Assembly: GCA_026400595.1 (NCBI GenBank)
Contig: JAPLOT010000046.1
Coordinates: 1 to 12,892, forward strand
Direction: 5' to 3'
Length of the DNA stretch: 12,892 nt
From: Alphaproteobacteria bacterium
GTDB taxonomy: Bacteria; Pseudomonadota; Alphaproteobacteria; Rhizobiales; Aestuariivirgaceae
The position numbers and the translations under genes are program-made. Under the pieces are notes generated by a model. It had not been told where the DNA came from, did not search any database, and worked only from the letters and a program-made list of their open reading frames with translations. Within the stretch, counting starts at the first letter, position 1, and the number at the start of each line of letters is the position of its first letter. This document shows, in pieces, positions 5,604 to 12,783 of this stretch.

Positions 5604-6092
5604 TCAGCCGAAGGGCCGGTTCAGCTGGACAATGCGGTAGTTCAGGAAGGCGGCCGTCGAAACCCACGCGAGATAGGGCACCATCAGCAGGCCCGCCAAA
5701 CGCGATGCCTGCCCCAGGACGACAATCAGCGCGACGATCGAAAGCCACAGCAGCAGGACTTCAACGAGAGCCCAGTCGGGGCGCTTCAGCTTGAAGAAGA
5801 TTCCGCTCCAGGCAATGTTGAGAATGCTGTTGACGATCAGGACAAACAGGATCCATCTGCGCATGGCGGAATCCTGTGCTGCGTCCCAGGCCAGGGCCGC
5901 CGACACCGCCGCCAGAACGAGGATGACTGTCCAGATCGGTCCAAAGGCCCAGTCGGGAGGCTTCCACGAAGGCTTCTTCAGACGATCATACCAAGGACTG
6001 AGCTCGGTCAGGAGCCCCCCCGCCACAGCAACCACGATCGCAGCGCCCGCCGAGACGGCCAGGGCCGTCAGGAAAGGCGACATGAAGCTCAC
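5604..6092 (-). CDS. tspO: TspO/MBR family tryptophan-rich sensory protein (CrtK)
   Basis: This outer- or inner-membrane protein of five helices binds tetrapyrroles such as protoporphyrin. In Rhodobacter sphaeroides it dampens photosynthesis gene expression in response to oxygen, in a pathway that converges on PpsR. The signature is clear: SPWYDRLKKPSWKPPDWAFG (32-51) followed by PIWT, then NSILNIAWS (88-96) and the last-helix motif PYLAWVSTAAFLNY (139-152). At 162 residues it has full length. The start is GTG at 6092, overlapping the bchP stop (GTGA); an ATG three codons later (6083) is an equally possible start. In Rhodobacter the gene lies among the carotenoid genes; here it sits between bchP and the small membrane protein, which ties it to bacteriochlorophyll tail synthesis. 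Confidence 0.93.
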   Translation of the reverse strand: MSFMSPFLTALAVSAGAAIVVAVAGGLLTELSPWYDRLKKPSWKPPDWAFGPIWTVILVLAAVSAALAWDAAQDSAMRRWILFVLIVNSILNIAWSGIFFKLKRPDWALVEVLLLWLSIVALIVVLGQASRLAGLLMVPYLAWVSTAAFLNYRIVQLNRPFG

Positions 6093-7276
6093 GGTGGTAC
6101 GATACCCAGGAGATGCGCCATGTCCTTGACGAAGATCCGCATGTGGGCCATCGGGCTCGAACGCACCAGTTCCTTCTTCGTATAGGCCGCCCAGGTCAGG
6201 CGCTGAACATCCTTGTCACGGCACATGCTCACGAAGCGCTCGCGCCGCTTGTCATTGCGATACCAGAAGTGCTGCATCATGCCGAGAACCCAGAACACCT
6301 TGCCGTGATCCTTCATGAAGCGCTTTCGGGCCGTCGCAAGCTGACGCGCGTCGCCTGTCTGCAGGCATGCGGCCGCGGCTTCGGCTGCAAGCCGTCCTCC
6401 GAGCATCGCATAATAGATGCCCTCTCCAGATGCCGGCGCAACGACACCGGCCGCATCTCCCGCCAGCACCACATCACGGCCATTGTCCCAGCGCCTCAGC
6501 GGCTTGAGCGGAATGGGAGCGCCCTCCCGGCGGATCGTCTCGCTGTTGGCCATGCCCGTCGCCTGCCGCAGCTCTCCGACTGAATCGCGAAGAGAAAACC
6601 CTTTGTTGGCGCTGCCGGTGCCGATGCTGGTCGTCTTTCCATGCGGGAACACCCAGGCATAGAAATCGGGCGAGAGCTTGCCCTGATAGTAGACATCGCA
6701 GCGCTCCGGCCCGAACTCCGCATCGGCAGAGGACGGCGACCGGATGATTTCGTGATAGGCGAAGACATAGGGCATGCGCTCTGCGCCACGCACGGTATCG
6801 CGGGCGACTTTCGACAGGGCACCATCCGCACCGATCACGATGCGTGCCCTGACCGACTCCTGCCGGCCCTGCTTGCCCTTGTAGGTGATGATGGGCGTGC
6901 CGTAGCCATCGCGATCGAGACTCACATAGGTGCCGGTCCGACGCTCTGCACCTGCCTTTGCGGCACGGTCGCGCAGCCATTCGTCGAAGACATCGCGGTC
7001 GACCATACCGACGTAGCTGCCATCGATCGGCATGTCGACCTTGCGGTCGGTCGGCGAAATGATCCGTGCACTGCTGACCTTGGCCACGATCAGATGATCG
7101 GGAATCTCGAAGTCCTGAATGAGCCGCGGGGGAATTGCACCGCCGCAGGGCTTGATCCGCCCGGCCTTGTCGAGCAGCAGCACCCGGAGGCCGAGACAGG
7201 CCGCATCATGCGCAGCCGTGGCGCCCGAGGGCCCGCCGCCGATCACAGCGATATCGAAGGTGACGGTTTCCCGCAT
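6089..7276 (-). CDS. bchP: Geranylgeranyl reductase (bacteriochlorophyll synthesis)
   Basis: This flavoenzyme reduces three double bonds of the geranylgeranyl tail to give the phytyl tail of bacteriochlorophyll a, using NADPH. The N-terminal dinucleotide fold is visible as DIAVIGGGPSGATAAHDAA (8-26) with GGGPSG at 13-18, followed by KAGRIKPCGGAIPPRL (37-52), typical of this family. The second FAD motif is VVLAGDAAGVVAPASGEGI (269-287), with Gly-Asp at 273-274. At 395 residues it has normal length. I chose the ATG at 7276 because GGGAGGAAA lies about 6 bases upstream. The frame extends 11 codons further, into the preceding gene. The start is one base after the stop of the upstream transporter gene, and the end overlaps tspO by 4 bases. 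Confidence 0.95.
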   Translation of the reverse strand: MRETVTFDIAVIGGGPSGATAAHDAACLGLRVLLLDKAGRIKPCGGAIPPRLIQDFEIPDHLIVAKVSSARIISPTDRKVDMPIDGSYVGMVDRDVFDEWLRDRAAKAGAERRTGTYVSLDRDGYGTPIITYKGKQGRQESVRARIVIGADGALSKVARDTVRGAERMPYVFAYHEIIRSPSSADAEFGPERCDVYYQGKLSPDFYAWVFPHGKTTSIGTGSANKGFSLRDSVGELRQATGMANSETIRREGAPIPLKPLRRWDNGRDVVLAGDAAGVVAPASGEGIYYAMLGGRLAAEAAAACLQTGDARQLATARKRFMKDHGKVFWVLGMMQHFWYRNDKRRERFVSMCRDKDVQRLTWAAYTKKELVRSSPMAHMRIFVKDMAHLLGIVPP

Positions 7277-7277
7277 G

Positions 7278-8621
7278 TCAGTTTCCTCCCGACTGGTGGT
7301 GTGCGGCAAGGATCAGCGGATTCACCGCATGTCCTGCGCCTTCCTGCTTTCCGATGTTCGCGGCCATGATCGCCGCTGCAATGAAGAGCAGCGCCTCAAT
7401 GGCAAAGACGAAGGCATAGGCCGTGACCGGTGACCCATAGATCATGCGGGTCACATCGACCATTGCCGTGCCAGCGAATCCGCCGAGCCCGAAGGCGATG
7501 GCCTGCGATGCGCCGAACAACCCCATGCGCAGGCCCTCACGCGAGGTGGTACCGCTGGTGGCCAGATTGAACATCGAGCCGATCGCAGCCACCGCGAAGA
7601 CTCCATTGCAGAAGCCGAGCGCAAAGACGGACGGCTTCAACGGCCAGCCTGGCCCAACCTGTGCAGCTGCCACCAAACCGGCGAGCGCGAGCGCGGATCC
7701 CGCACATCCCGCAACCGTCCAGTTGCGGAGGTTCATTGCCTTGTTGCGGCTCCACATGGTGGCAGCAGCACCCACAAGGATCATGCCGAGAAGGACACCC
7801 GCGTTCTGGAGCCCGGACAGGGAGGTCGACTGACCCGGCGTGAAGCCGAACACCAGGCCCGCAAATGGCTCGAGGATGAGGTCCTGCGCGCTATAGGCCA
7901 GCATGGACACGAAGATGAAGGCAGCGAAGCGCCGGGCCGTGGTATCGTCCCAGACCTGTGACAGTGCCTGCCTGAAGGGGACCTTGGCCGCTTCGGGCTT
8001 TGCTGCGGCTTCGACTCCCGCAGAAGATTCCACGCCCCACACCGCAATGAGCGTGAGCAGGAAGGCAACGCCGCAGATGATCGCGGCAATTGCCAGCAAG
8101 CGGGTGGGCGAAAAGGGATCGAGGAAGTGGCCGGCCGTACCCGCCGTCACGATGAATCCCATGATCATCATGATCCACACGATGGTGGCGGCCGCAGCCC
8201 TGCGGGTCTCCCGAACGCTCTTGGCCAAGAGAACAAGCAGGGATGTGCCGGCAGCACCGACACCGCCGCCGATGAACGTGAAGGCGATTGCCGCAATCAG
8301 CATGCCGAAGGCGGTGCTGTAGGCCATCACCACGACCGAGAGTGCCGCACCCACGCCACCAAGCGCGAGGGCCGCCATTCCTGCAATGATCCAGCGGGTC
8401 CGTCGGCCGCCGCCATCCGACCCATGGCCCCAGCGCGGCCTCAGAACCTGCAATGCATAGTGCCATGTGACAAGCAGGCCGGGAATCATCGCGGGCAAGG
8501 CCAGTTCGACGATCATCACGCGATTGATGGTGGACGTCGTGAGGACGACGATGGCACCCAGTGCCGTCTGCACCAGGCCCAGCCTGACGATCCCGAACCA
8601 TCCAAGACCTGCGCCTGTCAT
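7278..8621 (-). CDS. PucC-family (BCD) transporter between bchG and bchP
   Basis: This second major-facilitator protein of the bacteriochlorophyll delivery family is 447 residues long from ATG at 8621. The match to pucC in this window is plain: STINRVMIVELALPAM (30-45) parallels TLNRVMIVELGVPAS of PucC, and many hydrophobic spans follow in the same layout. It lacks the long charged loop around GFKSDNHRSELGWKR of PucC; instead RPRWGHGSDGGGRRTRW occurs at the matching place (61-77). In Rhodobacter the homologous gene at this position is called orf428 or bch2. Its role is inferred to be handling of bacteriochlorophyll, or supply of pigment to LH1. The start overlaps the bchG stop (ATGA, 8618-8621). 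The open frame upstream of it lies inside bchG and is not a credible extension. Confidence 0.88.
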   Translation of the reverse strand: MTGAGLGWFGIVRLGLVQTALGAIVVLTTSTINRVMIVELALPAMIPGLLVTWHYALQVLRPRWGHGSDGGGRRTRWIIAGMAALALGGVGAALSVVVMAYSTAFGMLIAAIAFTFIGGGVGAAGTSLLVLLAKSVRETRRAAAATIVWIMMIMGFIVTAGTAGHFLDPFSPTRLLAIAAIICGVAFLLTLIAVWGVESSAGVEAAAKPEAAKVPFRQALSQVWDDTTARRFAAFIFVSMLAYSAQDLILEPFAGLVFGFTPGQSTSLSGLQNAGVLLGMILVGAAATMWSRNKAMNLRNWTVAGCAGSALALAGLVAAAQVGPGWPLKPSVFALGFCNGVFAVAAIGSMFNLATSGTTSREGLRMGLFGASQAIAFGLGGFAGTAMVDVTRMIYGSPVTAYAFVFAIEALLFIAAAIMAANIGKQEGAGHAVNPLILAAHHQSGGN

Positions 8622-9532
8622 GACGCCACCGCCGCGAGGCCCCGCAATGCAAAGGCGCTCACCAACATGCCGAGCACATAGAGCGTCGTACCCGTCGCGT
8701 TGTACCACGAGGCCTGCCCCTTCGGGTCGGACAGGAGGCGGTTCATAAGGGCGAACTGGGCAACCAGCAGTCCGGCGACGGCAAGCGCATGATGCGGCTG
8801 ATCCCATTGCCAAAGCAGCCCAACCACCACCAACTGGGGAATGGCCATGACGGCACAGGCCAGACGCGCCGCGCCAGAGACCCCAAGCTGCACCGGGAGG
8901 GACTTGAGGCCCATCTGCCGGTCGCCTTCGACCGACTTGAAGTCATTGAGCGTCATGATCCCATGCGCGCCGATACTGTAGAGCAGAGCGAGCAGGATGA
9001 TGCGCGAGTCGGGCACGCCGCCAACCATGGCTGCTGCACCGGTAAACCATGGCAGCCCCTCGTAGCACAGGCCAACAGCGCTGTTGCCCCACCACCCGTT
9101 GCGCTTCAGCCGAAATGGCGGCGCGCTGTAGGCCCAGGCCATCGCCAGGCCGAAGATCGCGGCGGCCAGCACCACCGGTCCGATCAGGGCAGCCACCAAT
9201 GCGGACAGGATCGACCAGACAATGGCGATGTAAAGCCCCCATCGACCCGGAACACGGCCAGAGGGAATCGGCCGACCAGGTTCGTTGATGGCATCGACAT
9301 GGCGGTCGAACCAGTCGTTCACCGCCTGGCTCGTCCCGCAGACCAGAGGGCCCGACAGTGCCACGCCGAACAGGAGCAGGTGCCATTGGGAGAGGATGGG
9401 CGCTCCGGACGAAACGATGCCGCATCCGAAGGCCCACATCGGGGCAAACCACGTGATGGGCTTCAGAAGTTCGACCGCTGCGGAAACAGTCGGAAGGGCC
9501 GGGCCGGAGCGGGTTGAAACCGAGTTCTCCAT
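8618..9532 (-). CDS. bchG: Bacteriochlorophyll a synthase (geranylgeranyl transferase)
   Basis: This integral membrane prenyltransferase of the UbiA family esterifies bacteriochlorophyllide a with geranylgeranyl diphosphate, the last step before tail reduction by BchP. Both Asp-rich Mg-diphosphate motifs are present: NDWFDRHVDAINEPGRPIPS (72-91) and LNDFKSVEGDRQMG (195-208, with Asp197 and Asp204). Residues 25-50 (PITWFAPMWAFGCG) are typical of BchG. At 304 residues it has normal length. I chose ATG at 9532, which reads into the conserved KPITWF segment; a TTG at 9568 would add 12 residues but lies inside the PpsR box. No clear Shine-Dalgarno sequence precedes either. It is the first gene after the box at 9563-9580, hence the likely head of the bchG operon. 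Confidence 0.95.
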   Translation of the reverse strand: MENSVSTRSGPALPTVSAAVELLKPITWFAPMWAFGCGIVSSGAPILSQWHLLLFGVALSGPLVCGTSQAVNDWFDRHVDAINEPGRPIPSGRVPGRWGLYIAIVWSILSALVAALIGPVVLAAAIFGLAMAWAYSAPPFRLKRNGWWGNSAVGLCYEGLPWFTGAAAMVGGVPDSRIILLALLYSIGAHGIMTLNDFKSVEGDRQMGLKSLPVQLGVSGAARLACAVMAIPQLVVVGLLWQWDQPHHALAVAGLLVAQFALMNRLLSDPKGQASWYNATGTTLYVLGMLVSAFALRGLAAVAS

Positions 9533-9562
9533 GCCGCAAAGACTATCTGCGGCCCAAATGGT

Positions 9563-9580
9563 TGTCAATCAAACATGACA
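9563..9580. promoter_or_regulatory. PpsR/CrtJ box upstream of bchG
   Basis: TGTC-N10-GACA is a perfect match to the PpsR/CrtJ consensus TGT-N12-ACA. It lies 31 bases upstream of the bchG ATG and 11 bases beyond the ppsR stop codon. TTGACA, a possible -35 element on the minus strand, forms the bchG-proximal half of the box (9568 to 9563), so binding there would block initiation. This predicts aerobic repression of the bchG operon. Confidence 0.8.
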
Positions 9581-9588
9581 GTTTGATT
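9567..9588. repeat. Inverted repeat between ppsR and bchG
   Basis: AATCAAAC (9567-9574) and GTTTGATT (9581-9588) form a perfect 8-base inverted repeat around ATGACA. It overlaps the PpsR box and begins 3 bases after the ppsR stop on the minus strand. It could be a weak hairpin at the ppsR mRNA 3' end or a second operator; there is no T-run. Confidence 0.6.
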
Positions 9589-9590
9589 TG

Positions 9591-11042
9591 TCAATTTTCA
9601 TTGCCGGAAGACTTGTCTTCAATGCCGTAGCGGTGCAGCTTGACATAGAGACTCTGGCGGCTCAGCCCGAGCATGTCCGCGGCACCCGCGCGGTTGTTGT
9701 CATTGATCTGAAGCGCCGCCTCGATACACAGGCGTTCGATGATGTCGGTGGTTTCGCGCACCAGATCGCGCAGCGGCACCTTGCCGACGAGCTTGGTCAT
9801 TTCATCGACGGAACGCAGCATGCTGCGGCGGCCACCATCGGTCTCCACCGGCCGCCGGCCGACACGGCGAATGCTGAAGCCATAGCAGGGCAGCTGCGCA
9901 TCGAGTGCGGCAACGCCGGACACTTCCACATCCTCCGACGTGCCGAACTGGCCGCGCACGACGGTCTGGAACTGGCGGATAGACCCCTTCTCGGCCAGGC
10001 TGTTGAACAGGAGATTGGTGTCCACACCGGCGCGCCCGAGCCAGCGGTCAAGCGGTTCGCCGCGCGCCTGCTCTTCGCTGCCCAGTTGCGCGCTGTCGAG
10101 AAAGGCCGAGTTGGCGATAAGCACCCGGCGATCCGCATCGGTGACCACGAAGGCATCCGGCAGATCCTGGATGATCTTGAGAACCGCCGATTGCGCCCTC
10201 GGCACAACGATCCCGCCGGCACCGGTGGCGAGCGGCTGCAAGCGAATCAGGAAGTAACTGGCATTCTCCTGGCGGAACACGCTCGAACTTGCCACGGCCT
10301 GCTGCGGCAGACCCTGCAATGTGAGCGCGACATCATCGGCGCGCCCCGTCGAGCGCAGACTCATCATCAGGCCTTCGATCCGCTCGGCATCCGTACCGTC
10401 GAACATGTCCTGGAACACCGCACCCTGAAGGCGCTTCACCGGCTTGTTGAGCAGCGAAGCGGCAGCCGGATTCGCTTCAACGATGCGACCGGTGCGCGCT
10501 TCGACGACGAGAATCGCTTCCGAAGCAACCTGCATCAGCAGGCGATATCGTGTCTCCGCATGGCGCAGACGCGCGTACTCCTGCTCGATCGACTGCTCGG
10601 CGGCCAGGAGTCGCTGCTGCATGGCCGCGAGATGGCGCATGTCACGACCGACCAGAACGGCATGGCCTGCCGTGCCGCTGCGCATTGCGAAGTAACGGAC
10701 CGGGAGATCTTCGCTCGATCCGGTCGGATGATTCACCTGGCGCCAGCGGCCTGGTGCACCGATCGCGACGTCGCGCAGCATCTGCTCGATCTTCGGACGG
10801 CTTTCCAGCGTCACCAGGTCGACGAGTGCCTTGCCCGGCCAGCCGATGAACAGCTCTTCCGGCATTTCCGGCGACGTCATCACCCGGTCGCTGACGATGC
10901 CTTCGGCATTGACGACAAACGTGATGTCGGCCGCCGCCGACAGGATCATGGCCGCATTCGACGCGTCGAAGCCAGCCATGAGCCTTTCAAGACTCGTGCC
11001 TTTGCCGGATGCCGCGGGATCGCCTCTACGCGATGCTTCCAT
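9591..11042 (-). CDS. ppsR: PpsR/CrtJ, redox-responsive repressor of photosynthesis genes
   Basis: This transcriptional repressor binds TGT-N12-ACA boxes at pigment and antenna promoters under oxic conditions. The domain order is an N-terminal domain (about 20-135), a coiled Gln/Arg-rich linker (about 134-165), a first PAS domain (about 163-270, EAILVVEARTGRIVEANPAA), a second PAS domain (about 285-395, DAFVVTDADRRVLIANSAF) and a Fis-type helix-turn-helix (about 430-476, NNRAGAADMLGLSRQSLYVK). With ATG at 11042 it has 483 residues, near the usual 465-480. A GGAAAG site lies about 9 bases upstream; the open frame above it overlaps aerR and is not credible. Only two cysteines occur: Cys439, just before the HTH, matching the redox cysteine Cys424 of R. 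sphaeroides, and Cys386 at the end of PAS2. I see none where the other classical cysteine (Cys251) would lie. It follows aerR after 28 bases. Confidence 0.95.
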   Translation of the reverse strand: MEASRRGDPAASGKGTSLERLMAGFDASNAAMILSAAADITFVVNAEGIVSDRVMTSPEMPEELFIGWPGKALVDLVTLESRPKIEQMLRDVAIGAPGRWRQVNHPTGSSEDLPVRYFAMRSGTAGHAVLVGRDMRHLAAMQQRLLAAEQSIEQEYARLRHAETRYRLLMQVASEAILVVEARTGRIVEANPAAASLLNKPVKRLQGAVFQDMFDGTDAERIEGLMMSLRSTGRADDVALTLQGLPQQAVASSSVFRQENASYFLIRLQPLATGAGGIVVPRAQSAVLKIIQDLPDAFVVTDADRRVLIANSAFLDSAQLGSEEQARGEPLDRWLGRAGVDTNLLFNSLAEKGSIRQFQTVVRGQFGTSEDVEVSGVAALDAQLPCYGFSIRRVGRRPVETDGGRRSMLRSVDEMTKLVGKVPLRDLVRETTDIIERLCIEAALQINDNNRAGAADMLGLSRQSLYVKLHRYGIEDKSSGNEN

Positions 11043-11070
11043 TGTATCAACTTTCCAAGGGTCCACGCCG

Positions 11071-11958
11071 TCAGTTGACTTTCGCGGACCTGCACCACTC
11101 ATTGGCCTGCAAAACAGCTTCGCGGGCATCGTGAACGTAGACATCAGAGCCGCTTTGCTTCACGAGGTCCGGGCGTCCGTCGAACAATACACCGCCGACC
11201 ATTACCCGGATTCGACGATTCACGGACTTGCGCCTGATCTCTGAGATAACGGACACGAGGGGCTCCATCAAGCGCTCTGCGCTCAACGAAAACCCCACGA
11301 TGTCAAAATCTTCTTCCGAAACGAATGCGACAACGTCTTCTTGCCGGGCGGTGAGGTGGCTTCGCACCTCCCAACCATCACGCAGGAAGAACTCCTCGAC
11401 GACGCGCAATCCAAACGTATGCTGCTCGCCGGGAGACGGCACCAGGAGGACGCGGCCCTTGACGTCGTCACCCGCCTGCCCTTCCGCCTTCCCTTGAATC
11501 ACACGCAGAATTTGCTGAATCCGCGACACCCCCAGCGTCACGTCCATGAAGCTGCAGTGATCCGCCGACCAGAGTTCACCCAGAATCCGCGCGGCAGGTG
11601 CCATCAACTCAAGAAGAATGCGCTCCATCGCCACGCCGCGGGACAAGAGCGACTGGACGAAGTCGAGGCCTCTCGTGCTGTCCAGCGCAATCAGCTCCTC
11701 AGCGAAAGCGATGATCATCTCGCTGGTAATGGCGACCGGCGTTCCCGTCATGGCCACATCTGCGGCGCGGAAGACGCCATGGCTCACCAGAAGGCGCGGA
11801 ATGATCGAACTCTCGATCGTCGCTGCCAGATCTTGCAGGGGCACCGGCTGGCCAGCAGCGGGTTGGGGCGCGTTCGTATCACGTACCAGAAGACCGAGCG
11901 TTGCGGCCATGTCCTCACAGGAGTCGCCGGGGTCAAGCACGCGGTATGAGTTAGACAC
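11071..11958 (-). CDS. aerR: AerR/PpaA, cobalamin-binding antirepressor
   Basis: This is a light- and redox-responsive regulator that works with PpsR/CrtJ; homologues bind cobalamin and modulate PpsR binding. The 295-residue protein has a helical domain (about 40-155), including WSADHCSFMDVTLG (130-143) in the region that caps the cofactor in related B12 photoreceptors. A Rossmann-like B12 domain follows (168-290): VLLVPSPGEQHTFGLRVV (170-187) carries the E-x-H-x-x-G variant of the B12 motif, with His180 as the likely cobalt ligand. VGFSLSAE (221-228) and VMVGGVLFDG (252-261) complete the fold. The start is GTG at 11958, preceded by AGGAAAGGGG 6 bases away; an internal ATG at codon 17 could give a shorter form, as reported for R. 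capsulatus AerR. It is the first gene of the minus-strand cluster, paired with ppsR. Confidence 0.92.
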   Translation of the reverse strand: MSNSYRVLDPGDSCEDMAATLGLLVRDTNAPQPAAGQPVPLQDLAATIESSIIPRLLVSHGVFRAADVAMTGTPVAITSEMIIAFAEELIALDSTRGLDFVQSLLSRGVAMERILLELMAPAARILGELWSADHCSFMDVTLGVSRIQQILRVIQGKAEGQAGDDVKGRVLLVPSPGEQHTFGLRVVEEFFLRDGWEVRSHLTARQEDVVAFVSEEDFDIVGFSLSAERLMEPLVSVISEIRRKSVNRRIRVMVGGVLFDGRPDLVKQSGSDVYVHDAREAVLQANEWCRSAKVN

Positions 11959-12067
11959 CTGAAGCCCCTTTCCTCAGCAACAAGCTTGGGTGCTGGCTAG
12001 CACTTCTAGGATAAAAGTCTGATGTAGTTCCAGAAAATTCCGAGTTTCCCTGGCTGAAATTGCCCGG

Positions 12068-12085
12068 TGTCCACGTCAGTTGACA
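12068..12085. promoter_or_regulatory. PpsR/CrtJ box 1 in the aerR-bchF region
   Basis: TGTC-N10-GACA is a perfect consensus match, 110 bases upstream of the aerR start and 186 bases upstream of bchF. Its right half is part of TTGACA. It could repress aerR, and through the 100-bp spacing act together with box 2 on bchF. Confidence 0.8.
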
Positions 12086-12127
12086 CTCAGAATACATGAA
12101 GTTGACCCTTCTGAACAGTGCCTTTGA

Positions 12128-12147
12128 GCGCAATACGCGACTTGCGC
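12128..12147. repeat. Dyad GCGCAA-N8-TTGCGC between the two PpsR boxes
   Basis: Two perfect 6-base arms are separated by 8 bases. The size fits an operator for a dimeric regulator, but I cannot assign a protein to it, and such a short dyad could occur by chance. Confidence 0.35.
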
Positions 12148-12167
12148 ACACTGTATGAGTTTTGAGA

Positions 12168-12185
12168 CGTCAACAAGACTTGACA
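12168..12185. promoter_or_regulatory. PpsR/CrtJ box 2, overlapping the bchF promoter
   Basis: CGTC-N10-GACA differs from TGT-N12-ACA by one base in the left half-site. Its right end (12180-12185) is TTGACA, the probable -35 element of bchF, so occupation would block RNA polymerase directly. Confidence 0.65.
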
Positions 12186-12208
12186 CTTTTTTGGGGCAAG
12201 CGTAGCCT
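12180..12208 (+). promoter_or_regulatory. Probable sigma-70 promoter of bchF
   Basis: A perfect -35 element TTGACA (12180-12185) is followed after 17 bases by TAGCCT (12203-12208), a weak -10 match. This leaves an untranslated leader of roughly 55 bases before bchF. The weak -10 would fit a promoter needing activation. Confidence 0.5.
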
Positions 12209-12270
12209 TTCCGGTGGGGTTGAAGGTCGGGGGTCCAGCGTGGCCCGTCGATTGTCCCCGGAGAACGACG

Positions 12271-12783
12271 ATGAACGTGCCGGCCCAACCGCAGAACAGG
12301 CGCACCGGCCTCTACACCGCAGCCGAGCGGCAGCGCCGTGACGCCTCGCCATGGACAGTCGTCCAAGGCATACTCGCACCGCTGCAGTTTCTCGTCTTCA
12401 TTGTGAGCCTTGCCCTCGTCATCCGTACACTGATGACCGGGAACGGCCTTTTCGCCGCAAATGTGTCGATCGTGGTGAAGACGCTGGTGCTCTACACCAT
12501 CATGGTCACCGGCTCGATCTGGGAAAAGGCCGTCTTCGGCAAGTATCTCTTCGCGCCAGCCTTCTTCTGGGAAGACGTTGTGAGCTTCGGCGTCATTGCC
12601 CTGCACACCGCTTATCTTGTCTGCCTCTTCACCGGCTGGCTCGACAGCAGGGAACTTCTGATTCTCGCGCTGGCGGCCTATGCGGCCTATGTGATCAATG
12701 CGGCGCAATTCCTGCTCAAGCTGCGCGCCGCCAGGCTTTCGCAAGACAGCAAGGGATTCGGCGGAATGGAGGCAGCATCATGA
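12271..12783 (+). CDS. bchF: 3-vinyl bacteriochlorophyllide hydratase
   Basis: This membrane enzyme hydrates the 3-vinyl group of the (bacterio)chlorophyllide ring, a step towards the 3-acetyl group of bacteriochlorophyll a. The 170-residue protein has the family hallmarks: RRDASPWTVVQG after a basic N-terminus (22-33), EKAVFGKYLFAPAFFWEDVV (85-104) and the following SFGVIALHTAY (105-115). Four hydrophobic spans are visible (about 32-54, 67-84, 103-121 and 127-148). I chose ATG at 12271, with GGAGAA about 7 bases upstream; the frame opens 19 codons earlier, but those would be arginine- and proline-rich and poorly like BchF. Its stop overlaps the bchN start (ATGA, 12780-12783). It is the first gene of the bchF-N operon and is controlled from the region holding two PpsR boxes. 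Confidence 0.95.
   Translation: MNVPAQPQNRRTGLYTAAERQRRDASPWTVVQGILAPLQFLVFIVSLALVIRTLMTGNGLFAANVSIVVKTLVLYTIMVTGSIWEKAVFGKYLFAPAFFWEDVVSFGVIALHTAYLVCLFTGWLDSRELLILALAAYAAYVINAAQFLLKLRAARLSQDSKGFGGMEAAS

Larger units (their letters stand above)
11959..12270. promoter_or_regulatory. Divergent control region between aerR and bchF
   Basis: This is a 312-base non-coding stretch between divergent genes and the most AT-rich part of the window. It contains the aerR ribosome site, two PpsR boxes spaced exactly 100 bp apart (starting at 12068 and 12168), a GCGCAA-N8-TTGCGC dyad between them (12128-12147) and a likely sigma-70 promoter for bchF. No convincing ORF lies inside. I could not identify a clear -35/-10 pair for aerR. 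Confidence 0.8.

Noticed and set aside
6641..7369. Plus-strand open frame of 242 codons opposite bchP
   Set aside because: It is a shadow of bchP, which has clear FAD motifs and a ribosome site.
8622..8813. N-terminal extension of the bchG-bchP transporter by 64 codons
   Set aside because: It lies entirely inside bchG in another frame and is Arg/Pro/Cys-rich; the ATGA overlap at 8618-8621 is the natural start.
9588..11078. Plus-strand open frame of 496 codons opposite ppsR
   Set aside because: It is antisense to a clearly recognised PpsR and its product has no domain-like pattern; long antisense frames are common in GC-rich DNA.
11042..11144. N-terminal extension of ppsR by 34 codons into aerR
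   Set aside because: The extension overlaps aerR by 74 bases and is not PpsR-like; ATG at 11042 has a GGAAAG site and gives the usual length.
12150..12170. Another possible PpsR box, TGT-N12-ACG near 12152
   Set aside because: It overlaps the better box at 12168-12185 and lacks the TGTC/GACA symmetry; probably chance.
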